Assembly (NCBI GenBank): GCA_002494495.1
Contig: DACB01000004.1
Span: 38,710-102,709, forward strand
Origin: Methanobacterium sp. UBA294
Lineage (GTDB): Archaea > Methanobacteriota > Methanobacteria > Methanobacteriales > Methanobacteriaceae
Direction: 5' to 3'
DNA length: 64,000 nucleotides
Positions 56,039 through 64,000 of this stretch are shown piece after piece; positions within the stretch are counted from its first letter, which is position 1; every line of letters begins with the position of its first letter. A program made the position numbers and the translations under genes. The notes beneath the pieces were generated by a model. That model had not been told where the DNA came from and did not search any database. It was given only the letters and a program-made list of their open reading frames with translations.

Positions 56039-57277
56039 TCATCTAAAAAAATTGGGATTCGTTTTGTTTGGATGTTTATTTTCTTCTGCCTCCAAGGTTT
56101 CCCTTATTTTTTTAGCCAACCTTATTGCTCCCTCAAAACCAAATGTTAACTCCTGACCATGCATAACATCTATTAATGGTATTCCCAGCTCAGCGGATAG
56201 CCCAATTTCACCCATTCCACCAAATATTATGTCTGGCTTTAATTTTTTCGTTTCATGAAGTATTTCTAAGTAGTCTGGCTGTTTAAGAATTACTGGATTA
56301 ATTTTTCTCATTTTAATTATCTTATCCAACTTAAAATCTGTGTATTTTCCTTCAAAATCCAGACAGATTATTACCGGTTCCATGCCAAGTTCCGATAAAA
56401 AATCAGTGAGTGCAATGACCCGGGTTGCACCTGCTACAATAACGGCTTTTTTATTGGTTAAGTAGGGGATATATGCTTTTAATTCCCTTTCCGCCCTTTC
56501 TTCATCCTCAGCAAATATGTATTCTTTATCAAGTTTCTTACAGATTTCCTGGAGATAATTTGCTGTTGCATTTACACCTAATGGAAGGTTTTCATGCAAA
56601 AATGGGATGTTAAATCTATTTTCCATCAATTCACATGGCTCCACTCCTGAAGCCTCACACATGGAGATATTTAAGGATGCCTCTGGTACTTTTTTAATCT
56701 CATGTAACGTGCACCCTGAGATTAAAACACAGTTTAATTTTATACCCAGTTTATCGAAATATTCCTTAATAATTTTTAAATCTGGGCCTCCTCTGTATTG
56801 TCCTATGAGATTGACCAAACCATTATTTGTATTAACCTTTTCCACTGGTTCGTCCATCAAATCAATTAAAACAGTCAAACATTCTATGTAACCCTCTATT
56901 TGACTCCCTTCGAATCCCCCGGAGCTGATGGTCAATAGATTTGCGTTTACATTGTTTTTAGCCTTTTCAATAACATTATCAATGTTTTCACCGATTATAC
57001 TGCTTGCACAAGAAGTTAAAACAGCGATGAGCTGTGGTGAATATTTCTCATCTACTTCGCAGATTTTCTGGTGGAGTTTATCCTCACTACCAAATACTAC
57101 GTCGTTTTGATCCATTTCTGTAGATAGTATCCTGACCGGTCGGCTGCTGCGCATGCTCAAAAGATATTTTATGTGATAATAGCAGCCTATGGGTCCGTGT
57201 ATTAAGGGTATGGCTCCTTTAATTCCCAATACACCCCGGATTACTCCAAATAGTTTACAGGTTCTTAGTGATTCCAT
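56039..57277 (-). CDS. Orphan nitrogenase component 1-like protein
   Basis: A 412-residue NifD/NifE-like protein. C7, C32 (in H-G-P-I-G-C) and C90 (in T-S-C-A-S-S-I-I-G-E) have the spacing of NifD P-cluster ligands. Later come C207 (M-C-E-A-S-G), C215, and H373 in V-M-H-G-Q followed by F-G-F-E-G-A, near where NifE and NifD hold their cofactor. It is not CfbD, which is encoded at 27643, and has no NifK/NifN or NifH partner beside it. It may be a scaffold or part of an unknown reductase. A 220-base leader with TTGTCAA repeats precedes it. Confidence 0.8.
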   Translation of the reverse strand: MESLRTCKLFGVIRGVLGIKGAIPLIHGPIGCYYHIKYLLSMRSSRPVRILSTEMDQNDVVFGSEDKLHQKICEVDEKYSPQLIAVLTSCASSIIGENIDNVIEKAKNNVNANLLTISSGGFEGSQIEGYIECLTVLIDLMDEPVEKVNTNNGLVNLIGQYRGGPDLKIIKEYFDKLGIKLNCVLISGCTLHEIKKVPEASLNISMCEASGVEPCELMENRFNIPFLHENLPLGVNATANYLQEICKKLDKEYIFAEDEERAERELKAYIPYLTNKKAVIVAGATRVIALTDFLSELGMEPVIICLDFEGKYTDFKLDKIIKMRKINPVILKQPDYLEILHETKKLKPDIIFGGMGEIGLSAELGIPLIDVMHGQELTFGFEGAIRLAKKIRETLEAEENKHPNKTNPNFFR

Positions 57278-57368
57278 GATCTTGCTAATTAGGTCAAAAA
57301 ATTATTCTCATTTGTTTTGAGTGTAAGATTTTTTTCAATAACAGGATGTAAATCCTCTTCCATGAAAA

Positions 57369-57468
57369 GTTTGTCAAGTATGATTGTTTAAAATGGTTTG
57401 ATAGAATGTTTGTCAAAGATTCCGATGGAATTTTTTACCAATATAATCATTTTGACAAGTTCCACTCA
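57369..57468. promoter_or_regulatory. TTGTCAA repeats and ATTCC-GGAAT palindrome
   Basis: GTTTGTCAA occurs at 57369-57377 and 57418-57426, and its complement TTGACAA at 57462-57468. ATTCC-GAT-GGAAT lies at 57429-57441. These sit between leuA and the nitrogenase-like gene, on the upstream side of the latter. They could be operator sites. Confidence 0.35.
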
Positions 57469-57497
57469 ACCCAAAATTATCTAAATTAAATTTATAG

Positions 57498-59015
57498 TTA
57501 TTTTTCCACCAGTATCCTGTTTATAGCGTATAAAACAGCTTCTACACTGGCCAGAACAATATCTTCTGCTGCGGAGCGTCCAATTGCGTTATTTCCTTTT
57601 TTATCCCCAACTATAACAAAGACCTCGGCTAATGAGTCAGGACCCCCAGTAATTGCTTCAATATTATATTCTTTAAGCTCCATATGGGCAGTTTCACTCA
57701 TCAGACTTTTAATCGCATTTATTGCTGCGTCTACTGGTCCTACGCCCGTCCTGGCTGCGGTACCTATCTTACCATCTATGTTGAGTTTAACTGTTGCAGT
57801 AGGCATCACGTTGTCCCCGGTCATAACTGTGAATCCTTCGAGTTTCACCACCTCATTTTCTGCCCGGCCAAGAACAGTCTCTGACATTGCCTTTAAATCC
57901 GCGTCAGTCACGCATTTACCCTTATCTCCTAGCTTTTTCACCTGGTCATATATCTGGTCAAACTGCTCACCAGTGAGTTCTATTCCAAATTCGTCTAATT
58001 TAGATTTTATAGCATTTGCACCAGTATGTTTACCCAGAACTATTTTTCTGCTATGCCCTACCATTTCTGGAGTGAGTGGTTCATAAGTTTCGGCTTTTTC
58101 CAGTACTCCGTGGACGTGTATGCCTGCTTCATGGGCGAATGCATTTTCACCGACGATTGCCTTGTTTGGGGGCATTCTAATCCCGGTTATCCTGGATACC
58201 TGCTCGGATGCATCCATTAAGAGCCGGGTGTTGATGTTCATATCTACTCCATAATCGATAGAGAGGGCCATAACCACTTCTTCCAATGATGCATTCCCTG
58301 CACGTTCCCCTAACCCATTTATGGTAACATGCACCTGTTCAGCACCAGCTTCCACCGCGCTGAGGGAATTTGCAACGGCCAGTCCAAAATCATTGTGACA
58401 GTGCACACTTAAGGGGACTTTCAGGTAATTTTTAAGTTCAGATATGAGGTAACGCATTGAAACTGGGATCATAACCCCCACAGTGTCAGGTACGTTAATA
58501 TAATCCACGTTAGCACTTTCCACTGCCTGGTATACTTCTTTTAGGTACTGGAATTCCGTCCGTGTTGCATCTTCAGCAGAGAATTCTGCAGTTATACCAT
58601 GGTCCTTAATGTGCTCCACAGCCTCCACTGCCATGTTTAAGATTTCTTCTTTACCTTTTTTTAACTTATATTCACGATGTAATGGCGATGTCCCAATGAA
58701 TGTATGTATATAATCTGTTCCAGAGTCGATAGCCGCATCTATATCATTTTTAATCGTCCTTGCTAAACCACATATATGGGCATCTAAGCCAAGTTCAACT
58801 ATTTCCCTGGCTGCCTTTCTTTCACCTTCTGAAGATGCAGGGAATCCCACCTCCATGGTGTCAACACCTAAATTATCCAGTCTTTTTGCAATTCTGATTT
58901 TCTCATCAACAGTCAGGGCAACACCGGGAGTTTGTTCCCCATCCCTAAGGGTGGTGTCAAAAATTCTAACTCTTTCTGGTAGTTTCATAGTCCCTTTAAC
59001 TTCGTCTATATACAT
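57498..59015 (-). CDS. leuA: 2-isopropylmalate synthase (or related citramalate synthase)
   Basis: A 505-residue DRE-TIM enzyme condensing acetyl-CoA with a 2-oxo acid. The motif is F-D-T-T-L-R-D-G-E-Q-T-P-G-V near residue 20, and metal ligands lie in H-C-H-N-D-F-G-L-A. A LeuA dimer regulatory domain fills residues 380-505, where end-product inhibition acts. LeuA fits best; CimA is the main alternative, and AksA is unlikely because it lacks the regulatory domain. AAGGCGG before the ATG supports the start. Confidence 0.82.
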   Translation of the reverse strand: MYIDEVKGTMKLPERVRIFDTTLRDGEQTPGVALTVDEKIRIAKRLDNLGVDTMEVGFPASSEGERKAAREIVELGLDAHICGLARTIKNDIDAAIDSGTDYIHTFIGTSPLHREYKLKKGKEEILNMAVEAVEHIKDHGITAEFSAEDATRTEFQYLKEVYQAVESANVDYINVPDTVGVMIPVSMRYLISELKNYLKVPLSVHCHNDFGLAVANSLSAVEAGAEQVHVTINGLGERAGNASLEEVVMALSIDYGVDMNINTRLLMDASEQVSRITGIRMPPNKAIVGENAFAHEAGIHVHGVLEKAETYEPLTPEMVGHSRKIVLGKHTGANAIKSKLDEFGIELTGEQFDQIYDQVKKLGDKGKCVTDADLKAMSETVLGRAENEVVKLEGFTVMTGDNVMPTATVKLNIDGKIGTAARTGVGPVDAAINAIKSLMSETAHMELKEYNIEAITGGPDSLAEVFVIVGDKKGNNAIGRSAAEDIVLASVEAVLYAINRILVEK

Positions 59016-59096
59016 AAAAATCCGCCTTAAATTTGATTTATTTGATAGGTGATTAATTATTATGATTTATTGAAGCGTATATAAGTTCCTATAATT

Positions 59097-59909
59097 TTAA
59101 GTACCCATAATCAAACTTAATAAATCCCTTAAGCCAGTGGATATTCCTAGAATAAGGATTGCTAACTTCAACATGTTCTTAATTGTTTTATCTTCAATGT
59201 ATCTATCTATAACATATAATGCAAGTAATATTACAGCGATTTTAAGTGGGAACATCACCAAGGCTGTACCGGTTAGGCCTATTAAAGCGTTGGGAAGTAC
59301 ATGCTGCTCCATGTAGGGATAAAAATCAATGGCCACAAATGTGGCACTGGCATCGAATAACTGAGCTATTAAAACACTTAAATTAAATTTGTCTTTTAAT
59401 AAATCCCATTTGTTTCTTAAAAGTATAAAAACAGATGAAACCAGCGCCCATGATCCCAATACCTGTGCTAATGCCACCAAGTTAATCTGATTTATGTTCA
59501 GGATGTTGGGTATACATATTAACACCCCCACCAAGATGATGAGGTACCTGTAATCTAGATTTGTCTTCTTTTCAATGTAAACCGAAACCAGAAGAGTAAT
59601 GATGGTTGCTAAACCAGTTATGATGTATATCCCCGGTGTGATTAGCAAGTAGCTAAGTGGGTAGATGCCATTATCAACCAGTGCCCGGGTACTTGATCCA
59701 AAGAATATGAATGGTATAACTGGAATTATTAATTCTTTAGGGTCCTTTTTAATGTACCGGAACATCTTGATAAGTAAAATTATAACTATACCCAGTACAA
59801 GGCCGAAAACGAGTGTGTTAAAGATATTGTAACCCTGGCCAAAGTAGATCAGGTGGGTGGTAACGAATTCATACACCTGAGATTGTAAATCCAGTAACAT
59901 GAAACTCAT
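59097..59909 (-). CDS. DUF63 family membrane protein
   Basis: A 270-residue protein with about eight helices, of the archaea-specific DUF63 family. Marks are F-F-G-S-S-T-R-A-L-V-D-N-G-I-Y-P near residue 85 and A-Q-L-F-D-A-S-A-T-F-V-A-I near 190. No function is known. A second in-frame ATG is three codons in. Its upstream side holds degenerate tandem repeats. Confidence 0.85.
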   Translation of the reverse strand: MSFMLLDLQSQVYEFVTTHLIYFGQGYNIFNTLVFGLVLGIVIILLIKMFRYIKKDPKELIIPVIPFIFFGSSTRALVDNGIYPLSYLLITPGIYIITGLATIITLLVSVYIEKKTNLDYRYLIILVGVLICIPNILNINQINLVALAQVLGSWALVSSVFILLRNKWDLLKDKFNLSVLIAQLFDASATFVAIDFYPYMEQHVLPNALIGLTGTALVMFPLKIAVILLALYVIDRYIEDKTIKNMLKLAILILGISTGLRDLLSLIMGT

Positions 59910-59943
59910 TTACTTTGTCTTATGATTTAAAGGTAGTTTAATT

Positions 59944-60072
59944 AAGATTTAAGATGGTTGATAAGATTTGAAGATGGGATAAATAAGAGTTATAGAATGG
60001 TGATTAAGTGTTAAAGACGGGTTAATAAAGTGTTTAAGACGGGTTAAATAAGTTATTAAAGATAGGTTAAAA
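59944..60072. repeat. About six degenerate 21-22-bp tandem repeats
   Basis: Units of the form AAG-T/A-GTTTAAGACGGGTTAAT recur from 59944 to 60072. The last three, from 60006, are the most alike, for example AAGTGTTAAAGACGGG and AAGTGTTTAAGACGGG. They fill the gap between the PHP gene and the DUF63 gene, upstream of the latter. Confidence 0.65.
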
Positions 60073-60081
60073 AAAAGTATC

Positions 60082-60732
60082 CTATAAAGTGTTGATTATC
60101 TTCTTTCTGATTACTTCTTCCATTATGAGGTATAATGGGGTTCTATCACCGAATACGTTGGTTTTTCCAGATAAAATAGCCTTGATTACGCTGTCTGTTG
60201 TTAGATCGGCTTTGAGTTCAGTTACACAGCTACCAATTGCACCCAGAAAGTGGGCATCACTTGATCCAATCTGGGGAATGCCCCTCTTTTTTGCTAATTT
60301 ACTCGCCCGCCAGTTGGATATACCAAATATGTACCGGCTGTTCAGAGTTTCAATGGCATCCAAATCCAGATCTTTCACATAATCACATAAACCCTCCCTG
60401 TAACGGACGAATGGGTGAGGAACAATGGCTATACCTCCTTGGGATCTTATTTGCTCTATGGTATCTTCAGGTGATTTTCCCATTTCAACTTCTTCAGTTA
60501 TACCAAGTGCAACTATGTGACCTTTACTGGTGGTAACTTCCATGGCAGGTATGACCAGAATATCATCCATTTTTTCTGCAATCTTCATGGCCTCCTGAGA
60601 ACCTTTGATGGTATTGTGATCTGCTATAGCAATAGCATCAAGTCCAATTTTCTTGGACCTATTTATAATCTGCGCAGGCTTTGGCGTGGCATCACCAGAA
60701 TATATGCTATGGATATGCGGGTCTAGGATCAT
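60082..60732 (-). CDS. PHP-domain phosphoesterase
   Basis: A 216-residue PHP protein with the metal motifs in order: H-I-H-S-I-Y-S-G-D near residue 5, D-H-N-T-I-K-G near 38, E-V-T near 64, P-H-P-F-V-R near 105 and S-S-D-A-H-F-L-G near 165. Such stand-alone PHP proteins cleave phosphoesters, e.g. nucleoside 3',5'-bisphosphates or RNA/DNA ends. The substrate is not readable. The DUF1786 gene is just upstream on the same strand. Confidence 0.87.
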   Translation of the reverse strand: MILDPHIHSIYSGDATPKPAQIINRSKKIGLDAIAIADHNTIKGSQEAMKIAEKMDDILVIPAMEVTTSKGHIVALGITEEVEMGKSPEDTIEQIRSQGGIAIVPHPFVRYREGLCDYVKDLDLDAIETLNSRYIFGISNWRASKLAKKRGIPQIGSSDAHFLGAIGSCVTELKADLTTDSVIKAILSGKTNVFGDRTPLYLIMEEVIRKKIINTL

Positions 60733-60781
60733 TTAATCATCTTTCTAAACTTTTACTTATTTTTATAATGAATGATATTTT

Positions 60782-61834
60782 TTATAATGAATGGTCTTCA
60801 TGTGTTTTACAATGAATGGCCTTTATGAGTCCGGCAGGTCCGGCCATCATAACATCCCCTGCTGGGGCTGCATTATGGACTTTAAAATGTGTTTCATTGA
60901 GGATTCCTCTTCGCGGTCCGGTGGCCACCAGGCATTCAAAATCTCCAATTGGTTCTACAACCCATGCCCCATGGCCACCATCTCCGTGTAACTGTTCATG
61001 AGTGAGAGTTCCCAGTGCCAGTTCTTTAACAAATCTGTTTATTTTATCAGTGGTTAACATACCGGTGTGGTGTTCGAAAACACCACAAATTTTACCATCT
61101 TTAAAGGCAGCAGCCAGAGTATGGCCGTTACCAACATCTAATGCTACGAAACTATTTAAATCCTTAACATATTCATCACATGTGGCCCCACAGATGGATG
61201 CAAACTTGGAATCCATAATAGCAACCTCATATTCGTTAAGAGTTCTTAGAACCCCGTTCATCCTGGTAAAATAATTGGGGGCAGTGTTGAAAAAGGCGAA
61301 TTCCTCGGGTGGCTGGGATGTTTCCAGTTTTTCGCTGATCTTATTGAAACGGAAGTTACGGTCACCCATACTCTCTGAATATCCATGATCCTGAACAGCA
61401 ACTCCTAAGTAGTCAAAATCCAGTTCCACATCAAATCTATCGAATGCTTCCTCAATTGCATCTAAATCTACGTCCTTAAGTTCTATCTCTGTAAGTTCCA
61501 TTTCTGAAATTTCAGGGTGTTCTCCGGAAGGGATTATTTCAATGCCTAATGATTTAACTCTGTTCAAATCATCCCGTACTGTCCGTGCAGAATTTTCAGT
61601 CATTAATACCCTGTATCCCTTATGAATATGGTTTTTTATCCCTTTATTTATGGATCCTCCGCCCATGGTCTCGCCACTTAAATACAGATGATTATTTAGT
61701 TTACGAATTTTTTCGGCAAAAATCCTGGTTGGTGAGGGTAAAACCATTTTATAAGAGTTTTCAATGGGTTGTTCTGAGTCATACAACATTATGTCTTGGG
61801 TCCATGCTCCCACATCTATGGCTAGTATCTTCAT
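60782..61834 (-). CDS. DUF1786 protein, actin/hexokinase-like ATPase fold
   Basis: A protein of 350 residues with the phosphate-1 loop A-I-D-V-G-A-W-T-Q-D at the start and a second A-L-D-V-G-N-G-H-T-L-A-A near residue 215, both of the ASKHA fold. This fits DUF1786 (COG4012), of unknown function and common in methanogens. A Cys-x-x-x-Cys (C-G-A-T-C) and several His are in the C-terminal half. I start at the ATG at 61834; the frame stays open to a TTG 20 codons earlier, but those codons look unlike protein. Confidence 0.8.
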   Translation of the reverse strand: MKILAIDVGAWTQDIMLYDSEQPIENSYKMVLPSPTRIFAEKIRKLNNHLYLSGETMGGGSINKGIKNHIHKGYRVLMTENSARTVRDDLNRVKSLGIEIIPSGEHPEISEMELTEIELKDVDLDAIEEAFDRFDVELDFDYLGVAVQDHGYSESMGDRNFRFNKISEKLETSQPPEEFAFFNTAPNYFTRMNGVLRTLNEYEVAIMDSKFASICGATCDEYVKDLNSFVALDVGNGHTLAAAFKDGKICGVFEHHTGMLTTDKINRFVKELALGTLTHEQLHGDGGHGAWVVEPIGDFECLVATGPRRGILNETHFKVHNAAPAGDVMMAGPAGLIKAIHCKTHEDHSL

Positions 61835-62004
61835 GAGAATTATTATTGGATTCTGGATTAAAAAACCTATCTTATGTACAAATATGTTCAACAAAGTTTA
61901 AATAGTTACAAGACTTAATCAAATAATCACAATTGTTTGAATCATAAAATATTAAAATTTAAATAAATTCCAAAATTGAAAAAATTACTAAGGAATGTGA
62001 TTTT

Positions 62005-63297
62005 ATGTACAAGATTACACTATCGGAAAAAGACACTCCAAAGAAATGGTACAACCTAAATGCGGATTTACCTGTGGAATTCCCAGAATACTCTCAGACC
62101 GATGAAGGGAAACAAATTGAAAATTTACCTCGTATATTCTCCAAGGGAGTCCTAGAACAGGAAGTATCAACCGAACGATGGATTGAAATTCCAAAAGAAG
62201 TTAGAGACATTTACCAACAAATTGGCCGACCAAGCCCCCTATTCAGGGCAAAAGGACTGGAACAACATCTGGAAACTCCAGCCAAGATATTCTACAAGCG
62301 TGAGGACATGTCACCCACCGGTAGCCATAAATTAAACACTGCCCTTGCTCAGGCATATTATGCGAAAAACGACGGTATTGAAAGGCTCACAACAGAAACT
62401 GGAGCAGGACAGTGGGGAACTGCCTTAGCCCTAGCATGTAGACTCATGGGGTTAGATTGTTTAGTGTACATGGTTAAAGTATCCTTCCAACAAAAACCCT
62501 ACCGTAAAACCATCATCAAACTCTACGATGGAGAAATCATCCCATCACCAAGTACTACCACAGATTTCGGTAAAAAAATACTGGCTGAAACCCCTGACCA
62601 CCCCGGATCACTGGGAGTAGCCATATCAGAAGCTGTAGAAATAGCATTAAACGATGATAAAGCATATTACTCTCTGGGAAGTGTATTAAATCATGTTATG
62701 CTACACCAAACCATTATCGGACAGGAAATAAAGATGCAATTAGATCAAATCGATGCAACACCTGATGTGATGGTGGGATGTATCGGTGGCGGAAGTAACT
62801 TCGCGGGTTCAACTTTCCCCTTCATTAAAGACAAATTAAATGATGATCTGGATTGCCAATTCATCGCAGTAGAACCATCAGCATGCCCAACTGTTACTCA
62901 AGGAGATTACAAGTACGATTTCGGTGACACATGCGGTTTCACACCACTGATAAAGATGTACACTCTGGGACATGATTACATAGCCCCATCTGTACATGCC
63001 GGAGGACTGCGTTACCATGGATTATCACCCCAAGTATCTCTACTTGCCAATGAAAAAATAATAGAAGCACGTACCGTTCACCAGAAAGATGTCTTCGAGA
63101 GCAACAAAATATTTGCCCAAACTGAGGGTGTAGTACCAGCGCCAGAAACAGGACACGCAATTAAGGTTGGAATAGATGAAGCTATAAAGTGCCGTAAGAC
63201 TGGGGAAGAGAAGAACATAATTATAAACTTTTCAGGACATGGTTTACTTGACCTTCAAGGTTACGAGGATTTCTTGGAAGGTGAATTAGAGGATTAA
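62005..63297 (+). CDS. TrpB2-type tryptophan synthase beta-like enzyme
   Basis: A PLP enzyme of 430 residues in the TrpB2 class. The N-terminus is extended (about 60 residues) compared with TrpB1, the PLP lysine is in G-S-H-K-L-N-T-A-L, and the phosphate loop is G-C-I-G-G-G-S-N-F. TrpB2 enzymes do not pair with TrpA in the classic way and make tryptophan from indole and serine or O-phosphoserine; salvage of indole is the common view. No trpA is nearby. Confidence 0.9.
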   Translation: MYKITLSEKDTPKKWYNLNADLPVEFPEYSQTDEGKQIENLPRIFSKGVLEQEVSTERWIEIPKEVRDIYQQIGRPSPLFRAKGLEQHLETPAKIFYKREDMSPTGSHKLNTALAQAYYAKNDGIERLTTETGAGQWGTALALACRLMGLDCLVYMVKVSFQQKPYRKTIIKLYDGEIIPSPSTTTDFGKKILAETPDHPGSLGVAISEAVEIALNDDKAYYSLGSVLNHVMLHQTIIGQEIKMQLDQIDATPDVMVGCIGGGSNFAGSTFPFIKDKLNDDLDCQFIAVEPSACPTVTQGDYKYDFGDTCGFTPLIKMYTLGHDYIAPSVHAGGLRYHGLSPQVSLLANEKIIEARTVHQKDVFESNKIFAQTEGVVPAPETGHAIKVGIDEAIKCRKTGEEKNIIINFSGHGLLDLQGYEDFLEGELED

Positions 63298-63669
63298 ACT
63301 ATTTAATCCTATTTTTATTTTTTTAATTAAGAGATTATTTTTTTATAAATTTTTTATTACACATTTGGTTTTTCTTATTATTTTTAGTATTAACAATGAA
63401 GGGTATTAGTTATTATCCAAAAATTCCGTTATTTATTATTAGCAAGACCACAATAATGCCTGATAACATTTTATTTTTCCAAAATAAGCATGTAATCACT
63501 TCAAAATTTAGCGAAATATATAAATAAGATGGTATTTATAACACCTATCAGCTAATTTTAGGCTTATTCATACACCTAATAATTGGCTCATTCATAAAAT
63601 AAAATTTAGAAATAGAAAATAACTCAAAAATGAACTATAAATAGAAAAAATAGAAGCAGGTGATTTAAA
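63298..63669. other. AT-rich gap with T-tract terminator and TATA box
   Basis: T-runs at about 63311-63352 are probably the trpB2 terminator. A strong TATA-like stretch, ATATATAAATAAG, near 63512-63530 could drive the secreted protein gene, leaving a leader of over 100 bases. I see no RNA gene. Confidence 0.4.
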
Positions 63670-63963
63670 TTGAGGCAAAACATAGCCTTACTATTAATTG
63701 GAGTAGTGGTATTGGCAGGAATTGCAGGTGTACTGGCCATGACCATGTTCAACACCAACAACACAACTAACAACACCACGAATATATCAGATGATAATAA
63801 CACCACTACAACTCAAAAAAACGTAACAACTGACTCAGACAATCAACAATCTTCGTCACAAGAAGAAAACGATGACGGTGAAGAAAATAACAACGGGGGC
63901 GGTAATGATGGGAGTGGTTATTCTCCTATAGGGGATCCTAATTATCCAGGAGGATCCACATAA
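63670..63963 (+). CDS. Asn/Thr-rich secreted or anchored protein
   Basis: A 97-residue protein starting at TTG, with AGGTGAT six bases upstream. It has one hydrophobic N-terminal helix (A-L-L-L-I-G-V-V-V-L-A-G-I-A-G-V-L-A) and then a low-complexity tail of N-T-T repeats, Gln/Ser/Asp/Glu runs and Gly-Asn. The N-x-T sites would suit N-glycosylation. It looks like a surface-exposed stalk. The next gene starts 16 bases later. Confidence 0.7.
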   Translation: MRQNIALLLIGVVVLAGIAGVLAMTMFNTNNTTNNTTNISDDNNTTTTQKNVTTDSDNQQSSSQEENDDGEENNNGGGNDGSGYSPIGDPNYPGGST

Positions 63964-63978
63964 TTTAAAGGTGATTTA

Positions 63979-64000
63979 ATGAATTTTAAAAAATTTTTAC
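63979..64000 (+). CDS. Start of a gene cut by the window end
   Basis: ATG at 63979 follows AAAGGTGAT by six bases and opens M-N-F-K-K-F before the window ends. The close spacing suggests an operon with the Asn/Thr-rich protein. Nothing else can be said. Confidence 0.5.

Noticed and set aside
63396..63527. A 43-codon ORF in the gap after trpB2
   Set aside because: No ribosome site before the ATG, AT-driven composition, and its end overlaps the TATA-like box of the next gene.

Overview
The window reads as the chromosome of a methanogenic euryarchaeon of the order Methanobacteriales, most likely a Methanobacterium-like mesophile. Four genes are diagnostic of methanogens or close to it: the F430 enzyme CfbD, the CoM/CoB thiol:fumarate reductase subunit TfrA, O-phosphoseryl-tRNA synthetase SepS, and coenzyme F390 synthetase-like PaaK-family protein. 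Alba, DUF63, archaeal TruD, CTP-type RibK and the long leucyl-tRNA synthetase agree with this. Intergenic DNA is very AT-rich, with archaeal TATA boxes, GGAGG/GGTGA ribosome sites and T-tract ends. I see no insertion sequence, prophage or CRISPR array.

Layout. 0.1-6 kb: anaerobic ribonucleotide reductase nrdD, a yeast-type cytosine deaminase, then a leftward group truD, a UGSC-family protein (Cys form) and its large unknown partner. 6-12.7 kb: hisF and hisG (histidine) around a F390-synthetase-like ligase, a HAD phosphatase and 5'-deoxyadenosine deaminase, with a decayed ORF before hisG. 12.8-21 kb: leuS, cutA-nadE, an ArsA/Get3 ATPase, TrkH with a collapsed trkA pseudogene just upstream, and cbiE. 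21-31 kb: YchF GTPase, a COG2509 flavoprotein, a Na,K-ATPase-like P-type pump, sfsA, cfbD, a nucleotidyltransferase-cupin fusion and a HypE-like PurM-fold protein. 31-36.7 kb: small secreted or membrane proteins (one frameshifted), a PAP2-like membrane protein, an unknown alpha-helical protein, an MFS transporter, tRNA-Arg(GCG) and a lipoprotein. 36.8-46 kb: tfrA, then sepS-nfi-ribK-ribB, an unknown gene, a domain-permuted CobB/CobQ-like amidotransferase and gatA. 46-55.4 kb: membrane proteins, a HAD protein, a TMEM175-like channel, a DUF362 ferredoxin protein overlapping a sugar isomerase-like gene, and a PadR-ABC-beta-propeller operon with a clear palindromic operator. 55.6-64 kb: alba, an orphan nitrogenase-component-1-like protein, leuA, DUF63, PHP, DUF1786 and TrpB2-like genes, and an Asn/Thr-rich secreted protein.

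How they work together. Most genes are core metabolism in short operons: amino acids (hisF, hisG, leuA, trpB2), cofactors (nadE, ribK, ribB, cbiE, cfbD), translation (leuS, sepS, gatA, truD, tRNA-Arg) and ion homeostasis (TrkH, P-type ATPase, TMEM175). The parts most likely to hold undescribed biology are the UGSC pair, the orphan nitrogenase-like protein, the permuted amidotransferase, and the PadR-ABC-propeller operon, whose operator half-site recurs before the TMEM175 gene. All function calls rest on motif recognition by eye; no database search was run.
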